DNA from: an uncultured Collinsella sp.
Lineage (GTDB): Bacteria; Actinomycetota; Coriobacteriia; Coriobacteriales; Coriobacteriaceae
Length of the DNA stretch: 40,492 bases
Direction of reading: 5' to 3'
Assembly: GCA_902494765.1 (NCBI GenBank)
Contig: CABUUK010000013.1
Coordinates: 1-40,492, forward strand
Positions within the stretch are counted from its first letter, which is position 1. Every line of letters begins with the position of its first letter. The position numbers and the translations under genes were made by a program. Positions 16,614-23,854 of this stretch are shown here, piece by piece. Under the pieces are notes generated by a model. It was not told where the DNA came from, ran no database searches, and saw only the letters and a program-made list of their open reading frames with translations.

Positions 16614-16644
16614 CAAAAATGGCCGACTCATTGAGCCGGCCATT
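16614..16644 (-). terminator. Terminator-like hairpin between rpmF and plsX
   Basis: On the minus strand AATGGCCG-GCTCAATGAGT-CGGCCATT is followed by TTTTTG. The T-run ends only about 13 nt before the plsX start region, leaving no room for a separate promoter. It therefore looks like an attenuator or partial terminator rather than an operon end. Confidence 0.8.
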
Positions 16645-16684
16645 GTGGTTCCATTTGGAACGGCATCGCATCCAGAGTATACCG

Positions 16685-16864
16685 TTACTCGGTAACGATA
16701 ACCTCGCGGTCCTTATAGAAACCGCAGCTGGGGCACACGTGGTGCGGAAGCTTGACAGCGCCGCAACGGGGGCACGTGGACTGAGCCGGAGCCGAGATCT
16801 TCATGTTGGCGGAACGACGGGTGTGAGTGCGGATACGACCCTGCTTTTGTTTAGGTACGGGCAT
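16685..16864 (-). CDS. rpmF: 50S ribosomal protein L32
   Basis: The 59-residue product reads MPVPKQKQGRIRTHTRRSAN and then MKISAPAQSTCPRCGAVKLP, ending in HHVCPSCGFYKDREVIVTE. The basic N-terminus and the CPRC/CPSC zinc ribbon identify L32 of the large ribosomal subunit (zinc-binding form). The ATG at 16864 follows AAGGAAGG by 6 nt. It lies between the yceD-like gene and plsX, the classical yceD-rpmF-plsX order. It is followed by a terminator-like hairpin. Confidence 0.96.
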   Translation of the reverse strand: MPVPKQKQGRIRTHTRRSANMKISAPAQSTCPRCGAVKLPHHVCPSCGFYKDREVIVTE

Positions 16865-16928
16865 AGTGACCTTCCTTATGAACTATCCAGTGTGGCGATT
16901 ACGCGCAAGTAGCGATACTACCACAGTT

Positions 16929-17483
16929 TTACTCATCGAGCTTGAGATTCTTCAATGCTGCAAATGGATTTTCCGTGGCAGCGGCCCATTCCGCCTCTGC
17001 CTGGGCGGCGCAATCGCATTGCTCGACGTTGAGATTGCAACCGCATGTGGGGCACAGACCACGGCAATCGGGCTTGCAGAGCACCACAAACGGCGTATCC
17101 ATAACGACCGCGTCATTGATGGGCTCACCCAGATCGACGATACGGTCCTCACCCAGGAGCTCGTAGCCGTCCTCGTAGGCCTCGGGATCCTCGGGCTCCT
17201 CAAAGAGGTAGAACTCCTCGATCTCGCCGGCGATATCAAACGAGGCGGGCTCCAGGCAACGGTCGCACTCGCCGGTGGCGTGCGCGCGGACCATGCCCGT
17301 GAGCAAGACACCGGTACCGGCATTGGTAAAGACAACGTCGTAGTCGATGCCGTCCTGAAGCTGGTACTCCTTCTCGCCCACCGTGTAGGTGGCGACATCG
17401 ACCTTACCGGTCAGCGGATACGAATCTCCAGGAAACTCGAGCTGCTCGGAAAGATCGACGGTAACGCTCGGGAACTCAGCCAT
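16929..17483 (-). CDS. YceD family (DUF177) protein
   Basis: The 184-residue product has a DUF177 domain with Cys pairs in ATGECDRCLEP and LCKPDCRGLCPTCGCNLN plus CDC, which probably bind zinc. The middle is very acidic (EEFYLFEEPEDPEAYEDGYE). Family members are linked to 23S rRNA processing and are usually encoded next to rpmF, as here. The ATG at 17483 overlaps the upstream stop by one base (TAATG), so the two are translationally coupled. Confidence 0.9.
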   Translation of the reverse strand: MAEFPSVTVDLSEQLEFPGDSYPLTGKVDVATYTVGEKEYQLQDGIDYDVVFTNAGTGVLLTGMVRAHATGECDRCLEPASFDIAGEIEEFYLFEEPEDPEAYEDGYELLGEDRIVDLGEPINDAVVMDTPFVVLCKPDCRGLCPTCGCNLNVEQCDCAAQAEAEWAAATENPFAALKNLKLDE

Positions 17484-17980
17484 TACCACTGACCATTCTG
17501 TTGGGCGGCACCCTCGTTGAGCTGCTGACGGCAACGGGTAACGGTGCCGGTCAGGCTCTTGAGGTTCTCCTCCAGGTGCGTAAAGACCTGCTCTGCGTAG
17601 TCCTCGGCAGCATAACGCGTCTCGCGCTCGTACTGCTGGGCACGATCGCGGATGTCGTCGGCCTGCTGCTGCGCAAGGCGGACGATCTCCTGCTCACCGG
17701 CAATGGTGAGGGCCTGCTGCTGAGCGTCGGCGATGATGGAATCGGCCTGGGCGGCGGCGGAAGCCATAAGCTCCTCGCGCTCCTTAAGGATACGGCGGGA
17801 CTTCTGCCACTCCTCGGGATAGCTCATGCGGATCTCGTCGAGGATGTTGAAGAACACGTCGGCGTCGATGACCTTGAACTGAGCGTTCTTGCCGAAAGGC
17901 GGCTTGGCTTCCTCGATCAGCCCTTCGAGCTCATCGACCAAGCTGACGATCCTATCGCCAGGAAAATTCTCGCCCGGCAT
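17483..17980 (-). CDS. Coiled-coil protein, DivIVA/ATP synthase b-like
   Basis: The 165-residue product has no enzymatic motif that I recognise. Residues 1-50 (PGENFPGDRIVSLVDELEGLI) look globular; the rest is helical and rich in Ala, Gln and Glu (SRRILKEREELMASAAAQAD, AQQQALTIAGEQEIVRLAQQ), typical of a DivIVA-type or ATP synthase b-type coiled coil. There is no transmembrane segment. The ATG at 17980 follows AAAGGAGA; the ATG at 18004 is worse placed. It is coupled to yceD and follows coaD. A role in cell division or envelope growth is only a guess. Confidence 0.8.
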   Translation of the reverse strand: MPGENFPGDRIVSLVDELEGLIEEAKPPFGKNAQFKVIDADVFFNILDEIRMSYPEEWQKSRRILKEREELMASAAAQADSIIADAQQQALTIAGEQEIVRLAQQQADDIRDRAQQYERETRYAAEDYAEQVFTHLEENLKSLTGTVTRCRQQLNEGAAQQNGQW

Positions 17981-18048
17981 CCGGTCTCCTTTCATAGGTA
18001 ACATATCATCGTGCTAGTTTACCACATGCCACCAGGCAATAAGAAACG

Positions 18049-18546
18049 TCACGAAAAGCGATGTTTGAGCGCTTCGACCACGTTGGACGGGACAAACGTC
18101 GATACATCGCTGCCGAGTGAGGCGATCTGGCGAACGACCGAGCTCGAGATATAGCCGTACTGCGGCGCACTCATGACAAAGATGGACTCCAGCTCGTTAT
18201 CCAAGCGATAGTTGAGATCTGCCTGCTGCAGCTCGTACTCAAAGTCGGTCATGGCGCGCAGGCCCTTGACCACGGCCCCCGCCCCCTGCTCGCGAGCGAA
18301 GTCGACCAAGAGGCCGGTAAAGGGCAGGACGTCGACGCCGTCGATATCGCCAAGCGCCTCGCGGGCCAGCGCCACGCGCTCATCGAGCATAAACGTGGTA
18401 CCCACACCGTTTTTACCCTGCGACTCGGCAACAGCGACGATCACGCTGGGAAAGATGCGGCGGGCGCGGCGGATGACGTCGATATGGCCAAACGTGATGG
18501 GATCGAAGGTGCCCGGGACGATCACGCGGTTGATGGTGTCACTCAT
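18049..18546 (-). CDS. coaD: Phosphopantetheine adenylyltransferase
   Basis: Transfers AMP from ATP to 4'-phosphopantetheine, the penultimate step of CoA synthesis. The 165-residue product has GTFDPITFGH (12-21), the nucleotidyltransferase HxGH-type motif in its T-x-G-H form, VVKGLRAMTDFEYE, and YISSSVVRQIASLG near the C-terminus. The ATG at 18546 lies inside the end of rsmD, overlapping by 8 nt, with GGAGAA upstream. The rsmD-coaD pair is conserved in many bacteria. CoA is the source of the ACP arm used by acpP in the same block. Confidence 0.97.
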   Translation of the reverse strand: MSDTINRVIVPGTFDPITFGHIDVIRRARRIFPSVIVAVAESQGKNGVGTTFMLDERVALAREALGDIDGVDVLPFTGLLVDFAREQGAGAVVKGLRAMTDFEYELQQADLNYRLDNELESIFVMSAPQYGYISSSVVRQIASLGSDVSTFVPSNVVEALKHRFS

Positions 18547-19195
18547 GGGCGTTCTCCTGAACCGTCGTGGCATCGTTGTTGTGAGCATCGGTGCCGGCGC
18601 AATCTTCCTCACCATCGTCATCGCCAACCCAACGAAGCAGGTCGACCGAGGTAATGCCGTAGCGCTTCTCGCGCACGATCTCAAAGCCTGCCGGATGCGC
18701 GCCCGCATCGGCGGCGGCATGCTCAAACAGGGCATAAGCGCCAGGTGCAAGAAGACCCTGCTGAGCCAGGTTCTGCAGCAGCTCCTCGACCGGCTCGGCA
18801 CCAAAAGCATAGGGCGGGTCGAGCAGGACCAGATCAAAGGGGCCGCCCGGCACACGACCGCGCGAGGCACTCGCCAGCATGTCGCCCGCTATCACGCGCC
18901 AACGCGCACGGTCACGGCAGAGCGACTCGATATTCTTGGTAATGAGCCGCGCGGCGTTGCGATCGATCTCAAACGTCGTGAGCGAGCGGGCCCCACGAGA
19001 GAGCATCTCTAACCCTAAGGCACCGGAGCCGCCAAAGGCGTCCAGCACACGAACCTCGTCCAAATCGAAATCGAATGCCGACATGACCATAGATGCGCAC
19101 GCCTCGCGCACGCGATCAGTCGTGGGGCGGGTGACATCGCGACCACGGGGCTCCTCGATCTTACGACCGCGCCATTCGCCGCCGATGATTCTCAT
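18539..19195 (-). CDS. rsmD: 16S rRNA (guanine966-N2)-methyltransferase RsmD
   Basis: S-adenosylmethionine-dependent methyltransferase acting on 16S rRNA in the small subunit. The 218-residue product has the N-terminal MRIIGGEWRGRKIEEP block, the cofactor site VLDAFGGSGALGLE (50-63) and the catalytic DPPY at 126-129. The C-terminus carries an extra acidic tail (DDDGEEDCAGTDAHNNDA). The ATG overlaps the recG stop by 4 nt (ATGA) and the gene end overlaps coaD by 8 nt, so all three are probably coupled. Confidence 0.95.
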   Translation of the reverse strand: MRIIGGEWRGRKIEEPRGRDVTRPTTDRVREACASMVMSAFDFDLDEVRVLDAFGGSGALGLEMLSRGARSLTTFEIDRNAARLITKNIESLCRDRARWRVIAGDMLASASRGRVPGGPFDLVLLDPPYAFGAEPVEELLQNLAQQGLLAPGAYALFEHAAADAGAHPAGFEIVREKRYGITSVDLLRWVGDDDGEEDCAGTDAHNNDATTVQENAHE

Positions 19196-21369
19196 CCTCC
19201 GCTGACCTCCTTAAAAATGTGTCGATATCGCATGGCGACCGCCTCGCGCAAGGGACGCGTCGCCACAGAGTCAAGGTTGCAAGCATACCGCAAGAGCTCG
19301 ACCGCGTCCAAATGGGCCCATTCGATAAGGTCCTCATCGGCATCCAGGTCCACAAAGCGCAAGGTCACGCCACCGTGCTGACGGTACCCCAGGATTTCGC
19401 CCTCGTGACGCAGACGCAGGTCCATCTGGGCAAGCGTAAAACCATCCGAGGTCTTTTCGAGCGACTGTAGACGGTCTTGTGCCGCCGAGGCGCCGCCATT
19501 GCCCTTGGAGTGCGTCATGACCAGGCACGTGCCCGACACACTGCCACGGCCCACGCGGCCGCGCAGCTGGTGCAGGGCAGCCAATCCAAAGCGCTCGCCG
19601 TTCTCGATGACCATGACGGTGGCGTTAGGCACGTCGACGCCCACCTCGACCACCGTAGTCGAGACGAGCACGTCAATCTCGCCACGCTTGAAGGCATCGA
19701 TAACCTGGTCCTTCTCCCCCGCCGGCATGCGGCCGTGAAGGCGCTCGATGGCAAGACCCGGCAACGCCAGACGCAGGCGGTCGAGCTCGGTTGCCGTATC
19801 GTGCAGTGGCACGGGGACGGTTACGCGGCCCTCGTCGTCGCGAGCAATACCGGGCACGTCTTCCAGCTCATCGGCCGAGTCACTCGGCTCCACGAGCGGG
19901 CAAATCACGTAGGCCTGCTGACCCTTTTCATGCGCCTCGCGGATGGCGCCATAGGCGAGGTCGCGGCTCGACTCGGTGAGCACGCGTGTCGTCACGCCAG
20001 CGCCAGGGACGGGCCGATGGCGGATGATACTCGTGTCCAGATCGCCGTAGACCGAAAGCGCCAGCGTACGCGGGATCGGTGTCGCCGTCATAACGAGCAG
20101 GTCCGCACCGGGGCCCTTCGTGCGTAGGGCGTTGCGTTGGCCAACGCCAAACCGGTGCTGCTCGTCGATGACGACAAGCGACAGATGATTGAACGCAACG
20201 TTATCCGAAAGCACCGCGTGGGTTCCAAAGAGGACGTCGAGCTCGCCCGATTCAAGCTGGGCATGGATCTGCTCGCGCTCTGAGGCCGGCGTGGCACCCG
20301 TCAGAAGCGCCCAGGACATGCCCGCCTGCGAGAGCAGAGGGCCGGTCTTATCGGCATATTGGCGCGCCAACACGCCCGTGGGCGCCATAACGCAGGCCTG
20401 CGTACCGCTATCGGCAGCCACAGCCAGAGCGCAGGCGGCAACGGCGGTCTTACCGGTACCGACATCGCCCAGCAGCAGGCGGTTCATCACGCGCCCACCA
20501 TCGCACATATCGCGCAGGATATCTTGGAACGCGGTCTCCTGCTCGTCGCTCAGCGAAAACGGCAGGGCTTGCTTAAGCGCGGCCAGGTGCTCGCCCGCGG
20601 TGTGGGCATAGGGAACCACATCGACCAGGCCGCCGACGTTGCGCAGGCGCAGCGCCAGCTGCAGGTAGAGGCACTCCTCGTAGGCAAGCCGTGCGCGCGC
20701 GATATCGCGCTCTGCCATACTCGATGGAAAGTGGATCGAACGCAACGCGCGGGCATTGCTCATGAGCTTCCGCTTTGCGCGCAGCGGCGCGGGAATCGGA
20801 TCGAACGGATTGCCGACGACCTCGAGCGCGCCGCTTACGATGCGGCGCATCCACGCCTGGCTCACGCCATCGCTCACGTAATGGACCGGCAGGATGGTGC
20901 CCGCAGCACGCCCGTCATCGAGCTTTTCAAAGTGCGGCGAGGCCATCTGCTTAAAACCGTAGGCAAACTCGACCTTGCCCATCACGGCCAGGCGGTCGCC
21001 CTGTTTAAGCTGCTGGGCAATCCAGGGCTGGCGGAAAAAGGCGACCTGCAACACGCCCGTCTCGTCCACCAGCGATACCTCGGTCACCTGCATGCGCGGA
21101 CGCGGCTGCTTTTGGACGATGCGGTCGACCGTGGCGATGATGGTGCACACGGTACCGATGGGCGCCATCTCGATGGACCACGAACGGGTAAAGTCGAGGT
21201 ATCGATGAGGGATATGGAGAAGGAGGTCCCCCACCGTCCTAATTCCCAGACGGCGAAGGGCCTCCTCACGTTTACCCGAAACATATTTGAGTCGCGCGAT
21301 ATCCTCGTCGAGCGCATTGCTCTGGGCAAAGCGCTCCGAGACGCGCGGCACGGAGCAGAGCTCGGACAT
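19192..21369 (-). CDS. recG: ATP-dependent DNA helicase RecG
   Basis: Branch-migration helicase that remodels stalled forks and Holliday junctions. The 725-residue product has the N-terminal wedge/OB domain (KYVSGKREEALRRLGI, LLHIPHRYLDF), Walker A GDVGTGKT at 301-308, VVIDEQHRFGVGQ near 400, TATPIPRTLALSVYGDLD, and the late helicase motifs LVSTTVVEVGVDVPNATVM and QLRGRVGRG. It is slightly longer than usual. The start ATG at 21369 is 10 nt past the fakA-like stop; the ribosome site is weak (GAGTAGG). Confidence 0.96.
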   Translation of the reverse strand: MSELCSVPRVSERFAQSNALDEDIARLKYVSGKREEALRRLGIRTVGDLLLHIPHRYLDFTRSWSIEMAPIGTVCTIIATVDRIVQKQPRPRMQVTEVSLVDETGVLQVAFFRQPWIAQQLKQGDRLAVMGKVEFAYGFKQMASPHFEKLDDGRAAGTILPVHYVSDGVSQAWMRRIVSGALEVVGNPFDPIPAPLRAKRKLMSNARALRSIHFPSSMAERDIARARLAYEECLYLQLALRLRNVGGLVDVVPYAHTAGEHLAALKQALPFSLSDEQETAFQDILRDMCDGGRVMNRLLLGDVGTGKTAVAACALAVAADSGTQACVMAPTGVLARQYADKTGPLLSQAGMSWALLTGATPASEREQIHAQLESGELDVLFGTHAVLSDNVAFNHLSLVVIDEQHRFGVGQRNALRTKGPGADLLVMTATPIPRTLALSVYGDLDTSIIRHRPVPGAGVTTRVLTESSRDLAYGAIREAHEKGQQAYVICPLVEPSDSADELEDVPGIARDDEGRVTVPVPLHDTATELDRLRLALPGLAIERLHGRMPAGEKDQVIDAFKRGEIDVLVSTTVVEVGVDVPNATVMVIENGERFGLAALHQLRGRVGRGSVSGTCLVMTHSKGNGGASAAQDRLQSLEKTSDGFTLAQMDLRLRHEGEILGYRQHGGVTLRFVDLDADEDLIEWAHLDAVELLRYACNLDSVATRPLREAVAMRYRHIFKEVSGG

Positions 21370-21379
21370 GGGCAGATGC

Positions 21380-23041
21380 CTACTCGATCGAGAAGATCAC
21401 GGGATAGAGCGGCTGCTCGCCACGATGGGCGTCAATCTCCAAGTCGGGCTGAGCTTCCTCGATGGCGTCGACGATCTCCTGGAAGGCCTCATCGGACAGC
21501 TCCTCGCCGGCCAGAATCGTCAGCGCGTCGCCCTCCTCTTCCTCCTGCATGCGGTTGATGCAGTCGAGCGTGACCTGCTTCACGTCGGAGCCGACCACGT
21601 CGATGGAGCCGGCGATGATACCCATGACGTCACCGGAGTGAATCGGAGAACCGTCAGAGGCACTGGAGTCGCGCACGGCGCGGGTGACCTCGCCATCGCG
21701 GACCTCGCTGATGGCGTCGACCATGGCGGCGACGGCATCCTCGAGCTCGGAATCGGGCAGGACTGCGAACAGCGCGGAGAAGGCCTGCGGGACGGTCTTG
21801 GTGGGAACGACGGCGACCTTCTTGTCGGTGCAGGCTGAGACAGCAGCCTCAGCGGCCATGCGGATGTTGCCGTTGTTGGGCAGAATGATGACCGAGGTCG
21901 CGTTGACCTGGTCAACAGCGCCCAGCAGGTCTGCAGTCGAGGGGTTCATGGTCTGACCACCCGACACGATCACGTCGACGCCGAGGGACTTGAGGATGTC
22001 TGCCTCGCCGGACCCAGCGGCAACGGCGACAAAGCCCAGCGCCTTGGCGGGCTCGGCGGCCTTTTCCTGGTCCTCATGAATCTTGGCGGTACGGTCGTGG
22101 GCCTCCATCTCCATGTTGTGGATAAAGACCTCGTAGATCTGACCAAGCTGCAGCATGTGCTCGAGCACCAGGTTGGGGGTGTTGGAGTGCACGTGGATCT
22201 TGTAATCGGGGTAGGCGCCCACGAGTAGCTCACAGTCGCCCATGGAACCCAGGAACTTAAGGCACTCATCCTCGTCAAAGGGAGCGTCAGCCTTAAAGAG
22301 GAACTCGTTGCAGTAGCGGAACTCCGAGCCCTCCCAGTCGTCGTTGGCCTCGATCTCAACGCGATTGAGGGCCGCGTCGCGGGCAGAGCCAGCGGAATCA
22401 AACGTGGCGGAGAAATCCTCGACCACGGTGCTGCGGCCAAGAGCGGCGGCAACAAAGTTCTCAAGGAAAATAGCAAAGCCAAAGGCGCCGGAGTCGACCA
22501 CGCCGTTCTCCTTCAGAACGGGCAGCAGGTCGGGCGTGCGAGCGACGGACTGGTAGGCCTCGACGACGATGGCATCGAGCGCGTCCTCGGCCGAGAACTT
22601 CTTCTTTTCGCACTCGTCGGCCTTGGTCGAGACATCGCGCAGCACCGTGAGAATCGTGCCCTCGATGGGCTTACGGACGGCCTGGAAGGCGACCTTGACG
22701 GCGCGGCGGAACGCATAGGCGATGTTGGCGGACGTGATGGGCTCATCAGCAGAGACGAGACCCTCGGCCACGCCGCGCAGGATCTGAGAGGTGATGACGC
22801 CGGAGTTGCCGCGGGCACCCATCAGGGAGCCGTGGGTGATGGCGCCGGCGATGGCCTCCATATCAGCATCGGCGGGAAGGGCGGAAAGCTCCTTGGTCAC
22901 CGAGGCGAGCGTGAGCGACATGTTGGTACCGGTGTCGCCGTCGGGTACGGGGAAGACATTGAGCTTGTTGATCTCCTCGGCCTTGTCGGAAACAACAGCC
23001 GCAGCGATCGGAAAACAGGTGCGAATGGTCTTTGCAATCAT
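21380..23041 (-). CDS. fakA: DAK2-domain protein, FakA-like fatty acid kinase subunit
   Basis: The 553-residue product has an N-terminal DAK2 (Dha kinase L-like) domain with the nucleotide and metal site FPVPDGDTGTNMS (30-42) and GARGNSGVI, a central linker, and a C-terminal domain with FVAVAAGSGEADILKSLGVD and SGGQTMNPST. This is the layout of FakA/YloV, which phosphorylates fatty acids bound by FakB partners so they enter phospholipid synthesis through acyl-phosphate, the PlsX product. No fakB gene is in the window. The upstream Asp23-like gene is a conserved neighbour. The ATG at 23041 has GGAG 12 nt upstream, a loose fit. Confidence 0.9.
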   Translation of the reverse strand: MIAKTIRTCFPIAAAVVSDKAEEINKLNVFPVPDGDTGTNMSLTLASVTKELSALPADADMEAIAGAITHGSLMGARGNSGVITSQILRGVAEGLVSADEPITSANIAYAFRRAVKVAFQAVRKPIEGTILTVLRDVSTKADECEKKKFSAEDALDAIVVEAYQSVARTPDLLPVLKENGVVDSGAFGFAIFLENFVAAALGRSTVVEDFSATFDSAGSARDAALNRVEIEANDDWEGSEFRYCNEFLFKADAPFDEDECLKFLGSMGDCELLVGAYPDYKIHVHSNTPNLVLEHMLQLGQIYEVFIHNMEMEAHDRTAKIHEDQEKAAEPAKALGFVAVAAGSGEADILKSLGVDVIVSGGQTMNPSTADLLGAVDQVNATSVIILPNNGNIRMAAEAAVSACTDKKVAVVPTKTVPQAFSALFAVLPDSELEDAVAAMVDAISEVRDGEVTRAVRDSSASDGSPIHSGDVMGIIAGSIDVVGSDVKQVTLDCINRMQEEEEGDALTILAGEELSDEAFQEIVDAIEEAQPDLEIDAHRGEQPLYPVIFSIE

Positions 23042-23068
23042 GGGTATTTGAATCTCCGTTTTCGGATG

Positions 23069-23425
23069 CTAGTTCAGACGGCTCTTGAGCGCGTCGATGT
23101 GAATGCCGATCTTAAGGCTGGCGGGATCGATCTGGGCGATCTCCTGCAGGGTGAAGGCAACGGAGCTCGAAAGATTGTGGCAGACGGACTTCATGTTGAC
23201 GCCGTTCTCGAGCACGACGTGAAGATCGACCGTAAGGCCGTTCTCGTCGGCGGAGACAAGCACGCCCTTGCGGAGGCGCTGACCGGCAAGCAGGCGCACG
23301 CTCTCGGCGCCTTGGAGCTGCTCAGCCATACCGACGACGCCATAGCACGTCATCGCGGCATAACCGGCAATATCGGCAATAACGTCGTTCGAGACGCTCA
23401 GGCTGCCGTTAATGGTCTCAGACAC
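23069..23425 (-). CDS. Asp23/Gls24 family protein
   Basis: The 118-residue product has the Asp23 fold signature: SNDVIADIAGYAAMTCYGVV at the start, VDLHVVLENGVNMKSVCHNL in the middle and IDPASLKIGIHIDAL at the end. Relatives (YloU-type) are linked to envelope stress and are usually encoded just before the DAK2-domain gene, as here. The GTG at 23425 follows AAGGAG by 6-7 nt; an in-frame ATG further out (23458) has no such site. It appears to be the first gene of the long block. Confidence 0.88.
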   Translation of the reverse strand: MSETINGSLSVSNDVIADIAGYAAMTCYGVVGMAEQLQGAESVRLLAGQRLRKGVLVSADENGLTVDLHVVLENGVNMKSVCHNLSSSVAFTLQEIAQIDPASLKIGIHIDALKSRLN

Positions 23426-23583
23426 AAGAATCTCCTTATCTGGTGCTCGCGGCACCATGTCGTGGGAGCAATCATTGCAATATTCTACAACGACCGCGCC
23501 ATGTTGAGGTGGTGGGTCGCGGGATTACATCCTCGACACGAAATGTTGATATGGCAACGTTCGAGTCAAGTGGTCGCGGCATG

Positions 23584-23613
23584 AAAAAACCCGCCGCATA
23601 AGCGACGGGTTTT
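23584..23613 (-). terminator. Terminator downstream of tRNA-Asn
   Basis: CCCGCCGC (23590-23597) and GCGACGGG (23602-23609) pair over 8 bp with one G-U, around ATAA. On the minus strand the stem is followed by six T residues. Confidence 0.9.
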
Positions 23614-23619
23614 ACAACC

Positions 23620-23694
23620 TGGCTCCCCGGGTAGGACTCGAACCTACAACAGCGCGGTTAACAGCCGCGTGCTCTACCATTGAGCTACCGAGGA
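23620..23694 (-). tRNA. tRNA-Asn (anticodon GTT)
   Basis: The minus strand folds into a full cloverleaf. The acceptor stem is TCCTCGG with CCGGGGA, and the D arm is GCTC-AATGGTA-GAGC. The anticodon arm CGCGG-CTGTTAA-CCGCG carries GTT. The T arm is GTAGG-TTCGAGT-CCTAC. Discriminator G and an encoded CCA complete the 75-nt gene. It has its own promoter and terminator and stands between the two large minus-strand blocks. Confidence 0.97.
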
Positions 23695-23724
23695 ATAGGT
23701 GCGTGCTCTCAAGCAACGAAGTTT

Positions 23725-23752
23725 ATTATACGGACGAATCAGCTTAGGGCAA
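23725..23752 (-). promoter_or_regulatory. Promoter of tRNA-Asn
   Basis: On the minus strand TTGCCC (23747-23752) is followed after 16 nt by a consensus TATAAT (23725-23730). The predicted start lies about 25 nt before the mature tRNA. Confidence 0.8.
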
Positions 23753-23780
23753 GAACTTTTTTGAGATTTTTTCCGACCTA

Positions 23781-23804
23781 GTCATTGGGGACGTCCCCAA
23801 TGAC
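23781..23804. repeat. Perfect 24-bp palindrome between rpoD and tRNA-Asn
   Basis: GTCATTGGGGAC-GTCCCCAATGAC is fully self-complementary over 24 bp. It lies between the rpoD terminator and the tRNA promoter. It has no adjacent T-run. It may be a dispersed palindromic repeat or a protein-binding site. Confidence 0.75.
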
Positions 23805-23810
23805 CACATG

Positions 23811-23844
23811 AAAGCGCCCCCAAGCGGATGTGCTTGAGGGCGCT
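23811..23844 (-). terminator. Probable terminator downstream of rpoD
   Basis: AGCGCCCCCAAGC (23813-23825) and GCTTGAGGGCGCT (23832-23844) form a 13-bp stem with one wobble in the minus-strand RNA and a 6-nt loop. Only TTTC follows, so the T-run is short. Confidence 0.7.
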
Positions 23845-23854
23845 TCTTGCTTGA

